Positions 42,540 through 51,580 of a stretch of 64,000 nt of DNA are shown here, in pieces (position 1 is the first letter of the stretch; the number at the start of each line of letters is the position of its first letter). A program made the translations under genes and the position numbers. The notes below the pieces were generated by a model, which was not told where the DNA came from, made no database searches, and worked only from the letters and a program-made list of their open reading frames with translations. This stretch comes from Mesorhizobium prunaredense (GTDB lineage Bacteria; Pseudomonadota; Alphaproteobacteria; Rhizobiales; Rhizobiaceae), in assembly GCF_900156895.1 (NCBI RefSeq), contig NZ_FTPD01000045.1, positions 380,997 through 444,996 on the forward strand, read 5' to 3'.

Positions 42540-43526
42540 TCATACCAGATAGCAGCCGCGCTCGATGGCGAGGCGGCGCACCAGCGCCAGCACGCTGTCG
42601 ATGGTCGGCGTCGGCTGGCCAGTCAGCCGGCCGAGTTCCTGGACCGCCGTCATCAGCGCGTCGATCTCCATCGGTCGGCCACGCTCAAGATCCTGCAGCA
42701 TCGAGGTCTTGTGCTCGCCGACGTCGCCGGCACCCTTGATGCGGCGGTCGACCGATATCGGGAAACGGATGCCGAGGCTTTCGCCGATCGCCTGCGCCTC
42801 CAGCATCATGGTGCGAGCAAGGGTGCGGGTCGCCTCGTCGGCAGTAATTGCCGCAAGCGTGCTGCCGGTCAGCGCGGAAATCGGATTGAAGGAGAGATTG
42901 CCCCAGAGCTTCACCCAGATCTCGCTGCGGATATCGTCGCGAACCGGCGCCTGCAGCCCGGCCGCAACCATCTCCTCGGCAAGCCGCGTGACACGCTCGC
43001 TCTTCTCGCCCGAGGGCTCGCCAAGCGAGAAGCGCTTTCCCTCGATATGGCGGATGAGGCCGGGCGCATCCACCTCTGCCGCGGGATAGACGACCGAGCC
43101 GATGACGCGATCCGGCCCAAGCCGGTCCCAGATCACCCCGCCGGGGTCCACCGCTTGCAACCGCGTGCCTTCGAGCGGCCCGCCGATCCTGTGGAAATAC
43201 CACCACGGCACGCCATTCTGCATGGTGACGACGGCCGTCCCCTCGCCCAGCAGCGGCGCGATCTGGTCGAGCGCTGGCGCAACCGAATGGGCCTTGAGCG
43301 CCAGCACGACATAGTCCTGGACGCCTAGCTCCTGCGCCTGCGCGGCGGCCCTGACCGAGGCGACGGATTCATGACCGTCTTCGATCAGGCGAAGCCCGTT
43401 CGCCCTGATCGCGTCGAGATGAGCGCCGCGCGCCACGATCGACAGATCGACCCGGCCGGCCATGGCAAGTTTGGCCGCGAGATAGCCGCCGATCGCGCCA
43501 GCGCCAAAAATGCTGATCCGCATCAT
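42540..43526 (-). CDS. Ketopantoate reductase-family (PanE/ApbA) protein
   Basis: A 328-residue NADPH-dependent reductase: GAGAIGGYLAAKLA cofactor loop (residues 8-21), VVLALKAHSVA, VVTMQNGVPWWYF and a C-terminal helical domain with KLWGNLSFNPISALTG and KTSMLQDLERGRPMEID. It overlaps the ligase stop by one base (TAATG) in a catabolic operon, so it is more likely to act on a 2-oxo acid intermediate than in pantothenate synthesis. Confidence 0.9.
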   Translation of the reverse strand: MMRISIFGAGAIGGYLAAKLAMAGRVDLSIVARGAHLDAIRANGLRLIEDGHESVASVRAAAQAQELGVQDYVVLALKAHSVAPALDQIAPLLGEGTAVVTMQNGVPWWYFHRIGGPLEGTRLQAVDPGGVIWDRLGPDRVIGSVVYPAAEVDAPGLIRHIEGKRFSLGEPSGEKSERVTRLAEEMVAAGLQAPVRDDIRSEIWVKLWGNLSFNPISALTGSTLAAITADEATRTLARTMMLEAQAIGESLGIRFPISVDRRIKGAGDVGEHKTSMLQDLERGRPMEIDALMTAVQELGRLTGQPTPTIDSVLALVRRLAIERGCYLV

Positions 43527-45091
43527 TATCCCAGCCCGGGTTTGGCCAGCCCAGGTTTGGCAAGCTCGGGTTTGACAAGACCGAGTTTGGTCGCGAGGCC
43601 GATGCGCTGCAGCTTGCCGGTCGCTCCCTTCGGGATTTCGTCCAGGATCAGGACAATGCGCGGCACCTTGAAGTCGGCAAGCCGCGTCGCGGCAAAGCTG
43701 CGGATTTCGGCTTCTGTCACGGCCATGCCCTCGCGCAGCACGATCGCGGCCGCGACTTCTTCACCGAGCTTGTCGTGCGGCGTGGCGAAGGTGACGACCT
43801 GCGCCACCGCCGGATGGTCCATCAGCACGTCGTCGACCTCGAGCGGCGAGATCTTCTCGCCGCCGCGGTTGATGATCTCCTTGAGCCGGCCGGTGACGCG
43901 CAGATAGAAGTCGTCGTCGAGCACGCCCTGGTCGCCGGTATGAAACCAGCCATGCGCAAAAGCCGTGGCATTGGCGTCCGGATTGTTCTCGTAGCCCGCG
44001 GTGACATTTGGCCCGCGAATGACGATCTCGCCGGTGTCACCGGGCTGCAGCAATCGCCCGTCCGGCGCCATCACCGCCACCTCCGGTCCGGCGGCGGCGC
44101 CGACGCTGCCCGGCTTGCGCAGGCCTGGCGGCAGCCGGTTCGAAGCCATCTGGTGCGCGGCCTCGGTCATGCCGTAGGATTCGATCACCGGGCAGCCGAA
44201 GGTCGCTTCGAGCTCGGCCATCACCTGCGGCGGCAGCGATGCCGAGGACGAGCGGATGAAGCGAAGCGACGCTGCGGCCAGCGCCTCGGCATTGCGCGTT
44301 GCGCGCGGCAGTATCGCCTGATGCATGGTCGGCACGGCCGTGTACCAGCTCGGCCGCGCCTCGCTCAGCCAATGGAAGAAGCGCAGCGCGTTGAAGCCCG
44401 GCGTGCAGAAGACGCTGCCGCCGGCGGCGAGCGACGACAGCACCGCAGCGATCAGCCCATGGATGTGGAACAGCGGCATGATGTTGAGGCAGCGATCGCC
44501 GGCCGTCAGACCGAGCGTCGCGCCGATATGGGCGGCCGAGGCGGCGAGATTGGCATGGCTGAGCGGCACCAGTTTGGGTCGTGACGTGGTGCCGGACGTG
44601 TGCAGCAACAGCGCGATGTCGCCGTCCTCAGCCAGGCCGGGCGAAACAGACGGACCAACCGGTTTGCCCTCGATCTTAAAACTGCCGGCTGGCGCGTCAC
44701 GCAGTGCTGTGAGCCTGAGCACCGCTATGTCGAGGCGCTCGGCCACGGTCACCGCCGGGCCGCTTTCGTCTTCGGCGACGAGGATCGCCTTGGCGCCGAT
44801 GTCGGAGAGATAAAAATCGAGCTCGTCGGCCCGGTAGGCCGGGTTGAGCGGCGCCGTCGATGCCGCCGCCGCCACCGCGACGAAGACGGTGGCCATTTCC
44901 GGCCCGTTCGGCAGCACGATGGCCACCCGGTCGCCACGGCCGAGCCCCAGCGCATGCAATTGCGCTGCCGTCTCGGAGATCAGCTGGCGCAGTCCGCCAT
45001 GGCTGAGCGTGATCCTGTCGGGTGCCGAAATCGCCGGCGCATCGTCGGCTCCGGCGGCAAGCCGTTCAATGATCGACACCGCTTCAGACAA
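43526..45091 (-). CDS. AMP-forming acyl-CoA synthetase (oxalyl-CoA synthetase-like)
   Basis: A 521-residue ANL enzyme with LLHTSGTTSRPKLVPLSH (P-loop), ESYGMTEAAHQMASNRLPPG and GWFHTGDQGVLDDDFYLRVTGRLKEIINRGGEKISP (AMP/hinge), plus PKGATGKLQR (catalytic Lys). The SYGMTEAAHQMASN segment is close to that of oxalyl-CoA synthetases. It starts with TTG at 45091, overlapping the hydrolase stop by 8 bases. The C-terminal tail is a repeat of LAKPGL. Confidence 0.9.
   Translation of the reverse strand: MSEAVSIIERLAAGADDAPAISAPDRITLSHGGLRQLISETAAQLHALGLGRGDRVAIVLPNGPEMATVFVAVAAAASTAPLNPAYRADELDFYLSDIGAKAILVAEDESGPAVTVAERLDIAVLRLTALRDAPAGSFKIEGKPVGPSVSPGLAEDGDIALLLHTSGTTSRPKLVPLSHANLAASAAHIGATLGLTAGDRCLNIMPLFHIHGLIAAVLSSLAAGGSVFCTPGFNALRFFHWLSEARPSWYTAVPTMHQAILPRATRNAEALAAASLRFIRSSSASLPPQVMAELEATFGCPVIESYGMTEAAHQMASNRLPPGLRKPGSVGAAAGPEVAVMAPDGRLLQPGDTGEIVIRGPNVTAGYENNPDANATAFAHGWFHTGDQGVLDDDFYLRVTGRLKEIINRGGEKISPLEVDDVLMDHPAVAQVVTFATPHDKLGEEVAAAIVLREGMAVTEAEIRSFAATRLADFKVPRIVLILDEIPKGATGKLQRIGLATKLGLVKPELAKPGLAKPGLG
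43535..43594. repeat. Four degenerate 15-base in-frame repeats
   Basis: Units of 15 bases (CCCGGGTTTGGCCAG and variants) at 43535, 43550, 43565 and 43580 encode the C-terminal tail of the acyl-CoA synthetase (repeated KPGLA/KPELA pentapeptides on the minus strand). The tail lies beyond the conserved catalytic lysine, so it is probably dispensable. Confidence 0.85.
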
Positions 45092-45782
45092 CGCGAATCT
45101 CTAGGTCGCCGACGCCATCGATATGACCGCGAAGAACGTCACCGCGAACGACCGCGCCGACGCCCGCCGGCGTGCCGGAAAGAATGATGTCCCCCGGCAT
45201 CAGCGTGAACAGACCTGAGAGATAGCTGATCATTTCCGGAACCTTCCAAATCATCTGGTTGAGATCGCCGGTCTGCTTTCGCTGGCCATTGACGTCCAGC
45301 CAGATCGCGCCCTGGCTGGGATGGCCGGTCGAGCTTGCCGGAACCAATGGCGTGCATGGCGCCGATGCCTCGAAGGCCTTGCCGACCTCCCATGGACGGC
45401 CCATGTCCTTCGCCTTCCCTTGCAGGTCGCGCCGCGTCATATCGAGACCTACGCCATAACCGAACACGCAGTCCAGAGCCTTTTCGACCGGGATGTCGGT
45501 ACCGCCGCTCTTCAGCGCCACGACCATTTCGATCTCGTGATGAACATCGTTGGAGGCCGGAGGGTACGGAAATTCTCCTGTCGTATCGAGGTTGTCGGGG
45601 TTCTTCTGGAAGAAGAATGGCGGCTCCTTGTCAGGGTCATGTCCCATCTCGACGGCATGCGCGGCATAGTTCCGCCCGACGCAATAGACCCGGTGCACCG
45701 GAAACATCTTGTCGGTTCCCGCCACCGGGATGCTCGGGATTGCGGTTGGTTCGATGACGTAGCTTGAAGTCGTGCCGTGCAT
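45084..45782 (-). CDS. FAH-family hydrolase, fumarylpyruvate hydrolase-like
   Basis: A 232-residue FAH-fold enzyme. FPVHRVYCVGRNYAAHAVEMGHDPDKEPPFFFQKNPDNL near the start and HHEIEMVVAL with the metal-binding Glu-Glu, then GYGVGLDMTRRDLQ, match the fumarylpyruvate hydrolase (NagK-like) group, which cuts the ring-opened product of gentisate. No dioxygenase or isomerase is seen nearby. ATG 45782 lies 3 bases after the permease stop. Confidence 0.88.
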   Translation of the reverse strand: MHGTTSSYVIEPTAIPSIPVAGTDKMFPVHRVYCVGRNYAAHAVEMGHDPDKEPPFFFQKNPDNLDTTGEFPYPPASNDVHHEIEMVVALKSGGTDIPVEKALDCVFGYGVGLDMTRRDLQGKAKDMGRPWEVGKAFEASAPCTPLVPASSTGHPSQGAIWLDVNGQRKQTGDLNQMIWKVPEMISYLSGLFTLMPGDIILSGTPAGVGAVVRGDVLRGHIDGVGDLEIRVV

Positions 45783-45784
45783 GT

Positions 45785-46540
45785 TCACTGTCTTGCTCCT
45801 GCGTAGTATTCGACCTTGGCTTCGGCCCGTTCGATCAGTTCGGCGATCAGCAGGGCGAAGGCAAAAAGGATGATGGTCAAGGCCCAGAATTCGGCCATGC
45901 GGAAATTTCGCGAGAAGGTTTCGAACAGCGCACCGTAGCCGACGATGGCGACGAGTAACTGGCCGATGACGACGCCCTTGACGCCGCGGATGAGGCCGAG
46001 ACGGATGCCGGCAAGGATTTCCGGAAGTGCCGCCCAAAGTATGATCTTGCTATAGAGCGCCGGGCGCGAGGCGCCATAGGAACGCGCCATCTCGATCAGC
46101 GACGGCGAGATATGGCGGACCCCGGCGCGGGTGTCGAGAACGATGATCCAGATCGCAAACAGGAACACCGCCGCAACGATCGTCTTCTCGCCGAAGCCGA
46201 ACAGGATCATCAGCACCGGGACGATCGCCGAGAGCGGTGCGCTTGAAAAGATGTTGACCCACATGCCGAGCAGGTCGTCGGCGATCTTGACGCGTCCCAT
46301 CAGGATGCCCAATGGCACGCCGATAACGATCGACAGGGCCATGCCCGTGGCGAAGGCGCGAAGGGTCGTGACTGTCGCGCTCTGCCAGGACGGCGTCTGC
46401 ACGAGACTGACCGCTGCAACCAGCACGTCGCTAAACGGCGGCAGCAGAAAGACAAGGTCGAGCCGGCCGACGATTTCCCATACGACGCACCAGACCAGCA
46501 GGGACGCCATCATTGGCACACGGTAGCCAAACAAGGTCAC
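45785..46540 (-). CDS. ABC permease of the SsuC/TauC type, copy 2
   Basis: A 251-residue permease with about six helices and the EAA-like loop ARSYGASRPALYSKIILWAALPEILAGIRLG. It resembles transporters for taurine, nitrate, sulfonates or aromatic acids. It lies downstream of the ATPase gene (6 bases) and upstream of the hydrolase gene. Together with the permease at 47352 it makes a heterodimeric channel. Confidence 0.94.
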   Translation of the reverse strand: MTLFGYRVPMMASLLVWCVVWEIVGRLDLVFLLPPFSDVLVAAVSLVQTPSWQSATVTTLRAFATGMALSIVIGVPLGILMGRVKIADDLLGMWVNIFSSAPLSAIVPVLMILFGFGEKTIVAAVFLFAIWIIVLDTRAGVRHISPSLIEMARSYGASRPALYSKIILWAALPEILAGIRLGLIRGVKGVVIGQLLVAIVGYGALFETFSRNFRMAEFWALTIILFAFALLIAELIERAEAKVEYYAGARQ

Positions 46541-46546
46541 GGCCGC

Positions 46547-47359
46547 TTACTCCACATACTGCTTCAGCCCCTGCCAGATCTCCTCGACAGTATCGAGATA
46601 GTGCCTGTCGCGATGGATGCGCTCGGGGTCGCCGGAGCGATCGATTTCCGGTTCGATGATCTGCGACACCCGGCCGGGTCTCGGCGACAGCAAGACGATG
46701 CGGTCGGAGATGTAGACCGCTTCCTCGATCGAGTGCGTCACGAAGATGAAGGTCTTGTTCTGGTTGGTGCGCAGCCGGATCAGGTCTTCCTGGAACTTCC
46801 GCCGGTTCTGCTCGTCGACCGCCGAAAACGGTTCATCAAGCAGCAGGACGTCGGCATCGACCGACAACGCCCGCGCCAGGCCGACACGCTGGCGCATGCC
46901 GCCCGAGAGCTGATGCGGATATTTGTCCTCGAAGCCGGCGAGCCCCACCTCGGCGATGTAGCGGCGGGCGATCGCCTCGCGCTCGGCCTTGTTGGTGCCG
47001 CGCAATTCAAGTCCGAAGGCCACGTTGCGCATCACGGTCGCCCACGGCATCAGCGCAAAATCCTGGAACACGAAAGCGCGTTCGGGGCCGGGTGCGGTGA
47101 CGTGCTTGCCGTTGATCGCGACGGTGCCGCCATCGGCCCGTATCAGCCCCGCTATGATCTTCAGCAGCGTCGTCTTTCCGCAACCGCTGGGTCCGAGAAG
47201 GCTGGTCAGCTTGCCCCTGGGAAAGTCGAGATCGATGCCGCGCAGCGCCTCGACATTGCCGTAGGTCTTGGAAATTCCTCTCACTTCCACGATTGAATCG
47301 ATCGGTGCGGGAACCGGCGACGGTCCATTTCGCAGTGCGGTCGCGCCCATCTTAAGCAC
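46547..47359 (-). CDS. ABC ATPase of the SsuB/TauB type
   Basis: A 270-residue ATPase: Walker A GPSGCGKTT, signature LSGGMRQRV, Walker B DVLLLDEPFSAVDEQNR and H-loop VTHSIEEAV, all typical of the nitrate/taurine class. Its start overlaps the upstream permease end by 8 bases. It would power the importer in the cytoplasmic face of the membrane. Confidence 0.95.
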   Translation of the reverse strand: MLKMGATALRNGPSPVPAPIDSIVEVRGISKTYGNVEALRGIDLDFPRGKLTSLLGPSGCGKTTLLKIIAGLIRADGGTVAINGKHVTAPGPERAFVFQDFALMPWATVMRNVAFGLELRGTNKAEREAIARRYIAEVGLAGFEDKYPHQLSGGMRQRVGLARALSVDADVLLLDEPFSAVDEQNRRKFQEDLIRLRTNQNKTFIFVTHSIEEAVYISDRIVLLSPRPGRVSQIIEPEIDRSGDPERIHRDRHYLDTVEEIWQGLKQYVE

Positions 47360-48179
47360 CTCTGCTCTCGGGCCTGAAAACGCGGACTTCCACCCACTGC
47401 AGAAAGACGAGCGTCAGGGTGGAAAGCGCAATGATCGAGGCAATTGTTGCGTACATCTCGGCGTAGTCTGCGCGCGAGCGGTGGAAGGTGATGAGGTCGC
47501 CGATGCCGGTCGGGGTAATCAGCAGTTCGGCGAGCACCACGCCGACGAAGCCGGCAGCGACTCCGAGGCGCAAGCCGGCAAAAATCACCGGGCTGGCGTC
47601 CGGAAGGATGATCTTCGTGACGGTCTGCCAACGGGTGCCCAGGAACGATCGGCACATGACCAGCAGCGACTCGTTGACGTTACGCACCGCCTTGTAGGTG
47701 TTGAGCACGATGACCGGCAGCGCCAGGATCATGACGGCGAGCGTCTTGGCGGTCATGCCTATTCCGTAGACGAAGGTGACCATCGGAATGAAGGCGGCGA
47801 CGGGTGCTGCCTGAAGCACGATGAAAACGGGGATCACCAGCCATTCGCCGGTGCGCCACAGGCCACAGATCGTGCCGAGGCCGACACCCAGGAACGCCGA
47901 CAGGATAACGCCAAGCACCAGCGGCTGCAGCGTCGAAAGGTAGGCGGTTGCCAGGCTGCCGTCGGCGAGCAGTCCGAAGAACGCGACGACCGTGTCGGAA
48001 AAGGTCGGGAAGGCGAAGCTGACCGGAATGCGCCCAGCCACCTCCCAAATTCCTGCGAACAGGGCGATCGACACCAGCCTGAGCAGGACCGGCTGGTCCC
48101 ACGATGCCCCCGTTGCGCTGCGATTGGAAAGAGGAGCGAGGCCGGCAGCCTCGCCGTCGGTTCTGATGCTTACGGCCAT
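47352..48179 (-). CDS. ABC permease of the SsuC/TauC type, copy 1
   Basis: A 275-residue permease with about six helices and the coupling loop CRSFLGTRWQTVTKIILPDASPVIFAGLRLGV. It follows the binding-protein gene by 12 bases and pairs with the permease at 45785. Two distinct permease genes flank the ATPase gene, an arrangement seen in some NitT/TauT importers for organic acids. Confidence 0.94.
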   Translation of the reverse strand: MAVSIRTDGEAAGLAPLSNRSATGASWDQPVLLRLVSIALFAGIWEVAGRIPVSFAFPTFSDTVVAFFGLLADGSLATAYLSTLQPLVLGVILSAFLGVGLGTICGLWRTGEWLVIPVFIVLQAAPVAAFIPMVTFVYGIGMTAKTLAVMILALPVIVLNTYKAVRNVNESLLVMCRSFLGTRWQTVTKIILPDASPVIFAGLRLGVAAGFVGVVLAELLITPTGIGDLITFHRSRADYAEMYATIASIIALSTLTLVFLQWVEVRVFRPESRGA

Positions 48180-48191
48180 CCGGCAGGCCGC

Positions 48192-49187
48192 CTATTTCTT
48201 GCCGAGCTTGGCGACGGCGCGGTCGATTGCGGAGACATCCCAAAAGTCGTCGACCCTGAGGCTGGCTGGATCGCCTTCGATCTGGCCGGCAAGGCTGAAG
48301 AAGGCAAAGTCGTCCTTGGCCGCATCGGCTCCGCCGCCGTTCAGCGCAAGACTGCCGGCTTCCGCGGTTTCCTTGTAGTATTCGGTGATTTCGCTGTCGG
48401 CTTCAGCGCCGAGATCCGGCAGCAGTTTGTACTTGTTGCGCAGCTCGACGGCGACCGCCGGGTTCGCGGTGATCTCGCGCGCGGTCTTCATCAGTTCCTC
48501 GACCAGGATGTCGACGTCGGCGGCGCTGTTCTTCAGATAGTCCGCGGTCGCGAAAAGCGCTTCGTCAGAGGCGCCGAGATCCTCGACTGGCAAGACGATG
48601 AACTTGCCGGGGGCTTCGGCCTCGAGCGCGCGCCTGTTGGCGGCATCGACGATCGACGCCTTGATGGTCCCCTGGAGCAGCGCATTGCGGCGAACCTCGG
48701 AACCCGGGACATAGCTGATGTTGCCGAGCTTGATGCCGTGGTTTTTCGCCATCAGCAGCATGACCGCCTCGGTTCCGGAGCCGCGCGCCTGGACGGCGAC
48801 CTCCTGCCCGTCGAGATCCTTCCATTCCTTGTAGAATTCGCTGTTGACGACGGGAAAGAAGCGCAGCGTCGATATCTGCGCGAAAATGCGGATCGGCACG
48901 CCCACCTTCTGGATCAAAGTATAGGGCGCGCCAATGCCGACATCGGCCTGGCCGCCGACAATGGCCTGGGCAGCCAGATCCTCGTCATTGAGAACAATGA
49001 GCTCGACATTCACGCCGCGCTCCTTGGCGCGCTCTATCGCGGCGAGCGTCTGGATGGATTCGATCCCGGGAAGGTCGCCGAATGCGATGCGCATGTCGCC
49101 CGCATTTGCGGCCGACAAGGGCGCTGCACATGCCAGGACCGCGGCGAAAGCGGTGGCAAGGATGGTACGTCTGGACACGCCGGCCAT
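48192..49187 (-). CDS. ABC binding protein (NMT1/SsuA/TauA-like)
   Basis: A 331-residue exported binding protein with signal peptide (ILATAFAAVLACAAPLSAANA). The mature part (IAFGDLPGIESIQTLAAIERAKERGVNVELIVLNDEDLAAQAIVGGQADVGIG) shows the NMT1 fold used for taurine, nitrate or organic acids. ATG 49187 sits seven bases after GGGAGG, which decides this start over the ATG six bases upstream. First gene of the operon, controlled from the GntR side. Confidence 0.92.
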   Translation of the reverse strand: MAGVSRRTILATAFAAVLACAAPLSAANAGDMRIAFGDLPGIESIQTLAAIERAKERGVNVELIVLNDEDLAAQAIVGGQADVGIGAPYTLIQKVGVPIRIFAQISTLRFFPVVNSEFYKEWKDLDGQEVAVQARGSGTEAVMLLMAKNHGIKLGNISYVPGSEVRRNALLQGTIKASIVDAANRRALEAEAPGKFIVLPVEDLGASDEALFATADYLKNSAADVDILVEELMKTAREITANPAVAVELRNKYKLLPDLGAEADSEITEYYKETAEAGSLALNGGGADAAKDDFAFFSLAGQIEGDPASLRVDDFWDVSAIDRAVAKLGKK

Positions 49188-49220
49188 TGTCATTCCTCCC
49201 GTTTTTGTAACCATTTCCTT

Positions 49221-49361
49221 GATTGGTTAAGGCTATGGAGCAGATTGGTCAAGAAGAAAACTACGCCATATCGGTCACAACGACCGAGAAAACTCGGCAG
49301 TTGACGGTTTCCGCTAATCGTTTTAACACCAGCAGAGGGAAATCATATGCGGATTGGTTAA
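49221..49361. promoter_or_regulatory. Three copies of a GATTGGTYAA operator-like motif
   Basis: GATTGGTTAA occurs at 49221-49230, GATTGGTCAA at 49243-49252 (22 bases apart, two helical turns) and GATTGGTTAA at 49352-49361 directly before the GntR start. The first also pairs with an upstream AACCA to give AACCA-N10-TGGTT. Probable sites of the adjacent GntR regulator. Confidence 0.55.
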
Positions 49362-49365
49362 ATTG

Positions 49366-50058
49366 ATGGACGACCCCGGTAATGGCGGCCACGCCGCCCT
49401 GGTTCAGCTGCAGGCCTATCTTGCCCAAATGGACCATGCCGGCGAAACCCGGCTGCCTGCCGAGCGGGAACTGTCGGAGAGCCTCGGCGTATCGCGCGGC
49501 GATCTGCGCAAGGCGCTGGCGGTGCTCGAGAAGGACGGCCGCATCTGGCGTCACGTCGGCAGGGGCACCTTCGTCGGCAGCGGGCCGGTCGAGGAGACAA
49601 TCGGCATTTCGGAAATCGCCGGGCGCACCAATCCGGCCGACGTGATGCGCGCGCGCCTCATCCTCGAGCCGGAGATTGCGCGCGAAGCGGCGCTGCACGC
49701 CACGCTTTCCGATATTGCCGCGATGCGGCAATCGCTGGTGCAGACGCGGGAAGCCGTCACATGGCGGCAATATGAGAATGTCGACAATCTGCTCCACCGG
49801 CAGATTGCGCAGGCGAGCCGCAACAATGTGCTGCTCGGCCTGTTCGACGTGCTGAACGCGGTGCGCCGCACCGTGGTCTGGGGACGTCTTCGTTCAGAAG
49901 GCGCCCGCCCTCCGGCAGACCATCACAGCTTTGCCGACCATGAACGGATCGTCGAGGCGATCGCCGAGCGTGACCTCGGCGGCGCGGCGGCAGCGATGCG
50001 CCTGCATCTACAGCAGGTCGAGCGGCGCCTGATCCCTGTCCGCGAAGCCGCCGAATAG
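49366..50058 (+). CDS. FadR-type GntR transcriptional regulator
   Basis: A 230-residue regulator with an N-terminal wHTH (LPAERELSESLGVSRGDLRKALAVLEKDGRIWRHVGRGTFV) and a helical FCD effector domain (ADVMRARLILEPEIAREAALHAT onward). FCD domains bind organic acids, often with a metal held by His residues (HRQIAQAS, HHSF, HLQQVE). Divergent from the importer operon, which it should control. ATG 49366 is likely, but TTG 49354 is in frame. Confidence 0.92.
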   Translation: MDDPGNGGHAALVQLQAYLAQMDHAGETRLPAERELSESLGVSRGDLRKALAVLEKDGRIWRHVGRGTFVGSGPVEETIGISEIAGRTNPADVMRARLILEPEIAREAALHATLSDIAAMRQSLVQTREAVTWRQYENVDNLLHRQIAQASRNNVLLGLFDVLNAVRRTVVWGRLRSEGARPPADHHSFADHERIVEAIAERDLGGAAAAMRLHLQQVERRLIPVREAAE

Positions 50059-50119
50059 TCTGGCTTGGCCACGCTACAGCGCCGCGCATCCTTCTTGGAT
50101 GCGAGGCGCGAGTTAAGCC

Positions 50120-51547
50120 CTAAGCGCCGTAGCCGACGATGCCCTTGATCTCGAGGAAATCGTGGATTGCCCAGTCGGCATATTCGCGGCCGTTGCCCGA
50201 TTGCTTGTAACCGCCGAACGGCGCGAAGGTGTCCCACTCCGGATAGTTGATCGAGACCTGTCCGGCGCGCAGGCGGCCGGCGACTTTTCGCGCGTGGTCG
50301 ATATCCCCTGATTGCACGTAGGCGGCGAGGCCATAGACGGTGTCGTTGGCGATCTTCACCGCGTCATCGTCGTCATCATAGGAGATGACCGAAAGCACCG
50401 GCCCAAAAATCTCCTCCTTCTCGATGGTCATGCCCGGCGTGACGTGGCCGAAGACGGTCGGCCGCACGTAATAACCGCGATTAAGATGCTCCGGCCGACC
50501 GGGACCGCCGGTGACCAGCGTAGCACCCTCGGCGATGCCGGCCTCGATCAGCCGCTGGATCTTGTCGAACTGGATTTTGCTGACCACTGGGCCGAGCCTG
50601 GTGTCCTCCGAGCGCGGATCGCCGACCTTGTGCGCCTCGGCCGCCTTCTTGGCGATCACCAGCGCCTCATCGTGGCGGGCGGCCGGCACCAGCATGCGCG
50701 TCGGCGCATCGCAGGACTGGCCGCTATTGCCGAAACAGGCGTTGACGCCCTTGCGCACGGCCTTCTCGAAGTCGGCATCGGCAAGCACGATGTTGGGCGA
50801 TTTGCCGCCAAGTTCCTGCGCCACGCGCTTGACCGTCTCGGCCGCCGTCTTGGCGACGATGATGCCGGCCCGGGTCGAGCCGGTGAAGGAAACCATGTCG
50901 ACATCCGGATGGCCGGCCATGACCTGTCCGACATCCGGACCGGTGCCGTTGACCATGTTGTAGACCCCGTTCGGCGTGCCGGCCGCTGCCATCACTTCCG
51001 AAAAGACGATGCCGCTGATCGGCGCGATCTCGGAAGGCTTCAGCACGACGGTGCAGCCGGCGGCGATCGCCGGCGCCACCTTGCAGACGATCTGGTTGAG
51101 CGGCCAGTTCCACGGCGTGATCAGCGCGCAGACGCCGATCGGCTCCTTGACCACCATGGTGGTGCCGCGCTTCTCGCTGAATTCGTAATCCTCCAGCGCC
51201 TTGATGGCAGCTTCCATATGCGCCCTGCCAGCCCAGGCCTGCGCCTGGCGCGCCCAGGTGATCGGCGCGCCCATCTCCTGGCTGACGGCCTGGGCGATAT
51301 CCTCGTAGCGCTCGTTGTAGACTTCGAGGATGCGCTTCAGCAGCTTCAGGCGCTCAGCCTTGCTGGTCTGCGAAAAGGCCGGAAAGGCCGCCTTCGCCGC
51401 CGCCACGGCGCGATCCACATCGGCCTTCGAGCCGACGGAGATTTTCGTGTAGGCTTCTTCGGCGGACGGATCGATCACATCCAGCGTCGCCGGCACCACG
51501 GGCGCGACCCATTTGCCGTCGATGAAGAAGTTCAGGTGATTGCTCAT
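50120..51547 (-). CDS. Aldehyde dehydrogenase, possibly alpha-ketoglutarate semialdehyde type
   Basis: A 475-residue NAD(P)-dependent aldehyde dehydrogenase. The catalytic Cys lies in FGNSGQSCDAPTR, general base Glu in VAQELGGKSPNIV, and the cofactor stretch is ITPWNWPLNQIVCKVAPAIAAGCTVVLKPSE. Proximity to an XylX-like gene suggests it oxidises 2-oxoglutarate semialdehyde at the end of a pentose or hydroxyproline route. It is transcribed away from the FAH gene and has its own promoter near 51550. Confidence 0.9.
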   Translation of the reverse strand: MSNHLNFFIDGKWVAPVVPATLDVIDPSAEEAYTKISVGSKADVDRAVAAAKAAFPAFSQTSKAERLKLLKRILEVYNERYEDIAQAVSQEMGAPITWARQAQAWAGRAHMEAAIKALEDYEFSEKRGTTMVVKEPIGVCALITPWNWPLNQIVCKVAPAIAAGCTVVLKPSEIAPISGIVFSEVMAAAGTPNGVYNMVNGTGPDVGQVMAGHPDVDMVSFTGSTRAGIIVAKTAAETVKRVAQELGGKSPNIVLADADFEKAVRKGVNACFGNSGQSCDAPTRMLVPAARHDEALVIAKKAAEAHKVGDPRSEDTRLGPVVSKIQFDKIQRLIEAGIAEGATLVTGGPGRPEHLNRGYYVRPTVFGHVTPGMTIEKEEIFGPVLSVISYDDDDDAVKIANDTVYGLAAYVQSGDIDHARKVAGRLRAGQVSINYPEWDTFAPFGGYKQSGNGREYADWAIHDFLEIKGIVGYGA

Positions 51548-51580
51548 GGGTGGTGCCTCCGGTTTCCTGGAAGGATAGGT

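Noticed and set aside
47268..49304. Open frame of 678 codons on the plus strand over the importer genes
   Set aside because: It is antisense to four well-supported ABC genes, has no domain-like content and is rich in Arg, Asp, His and Gln as expected of high-GC shadow frames.
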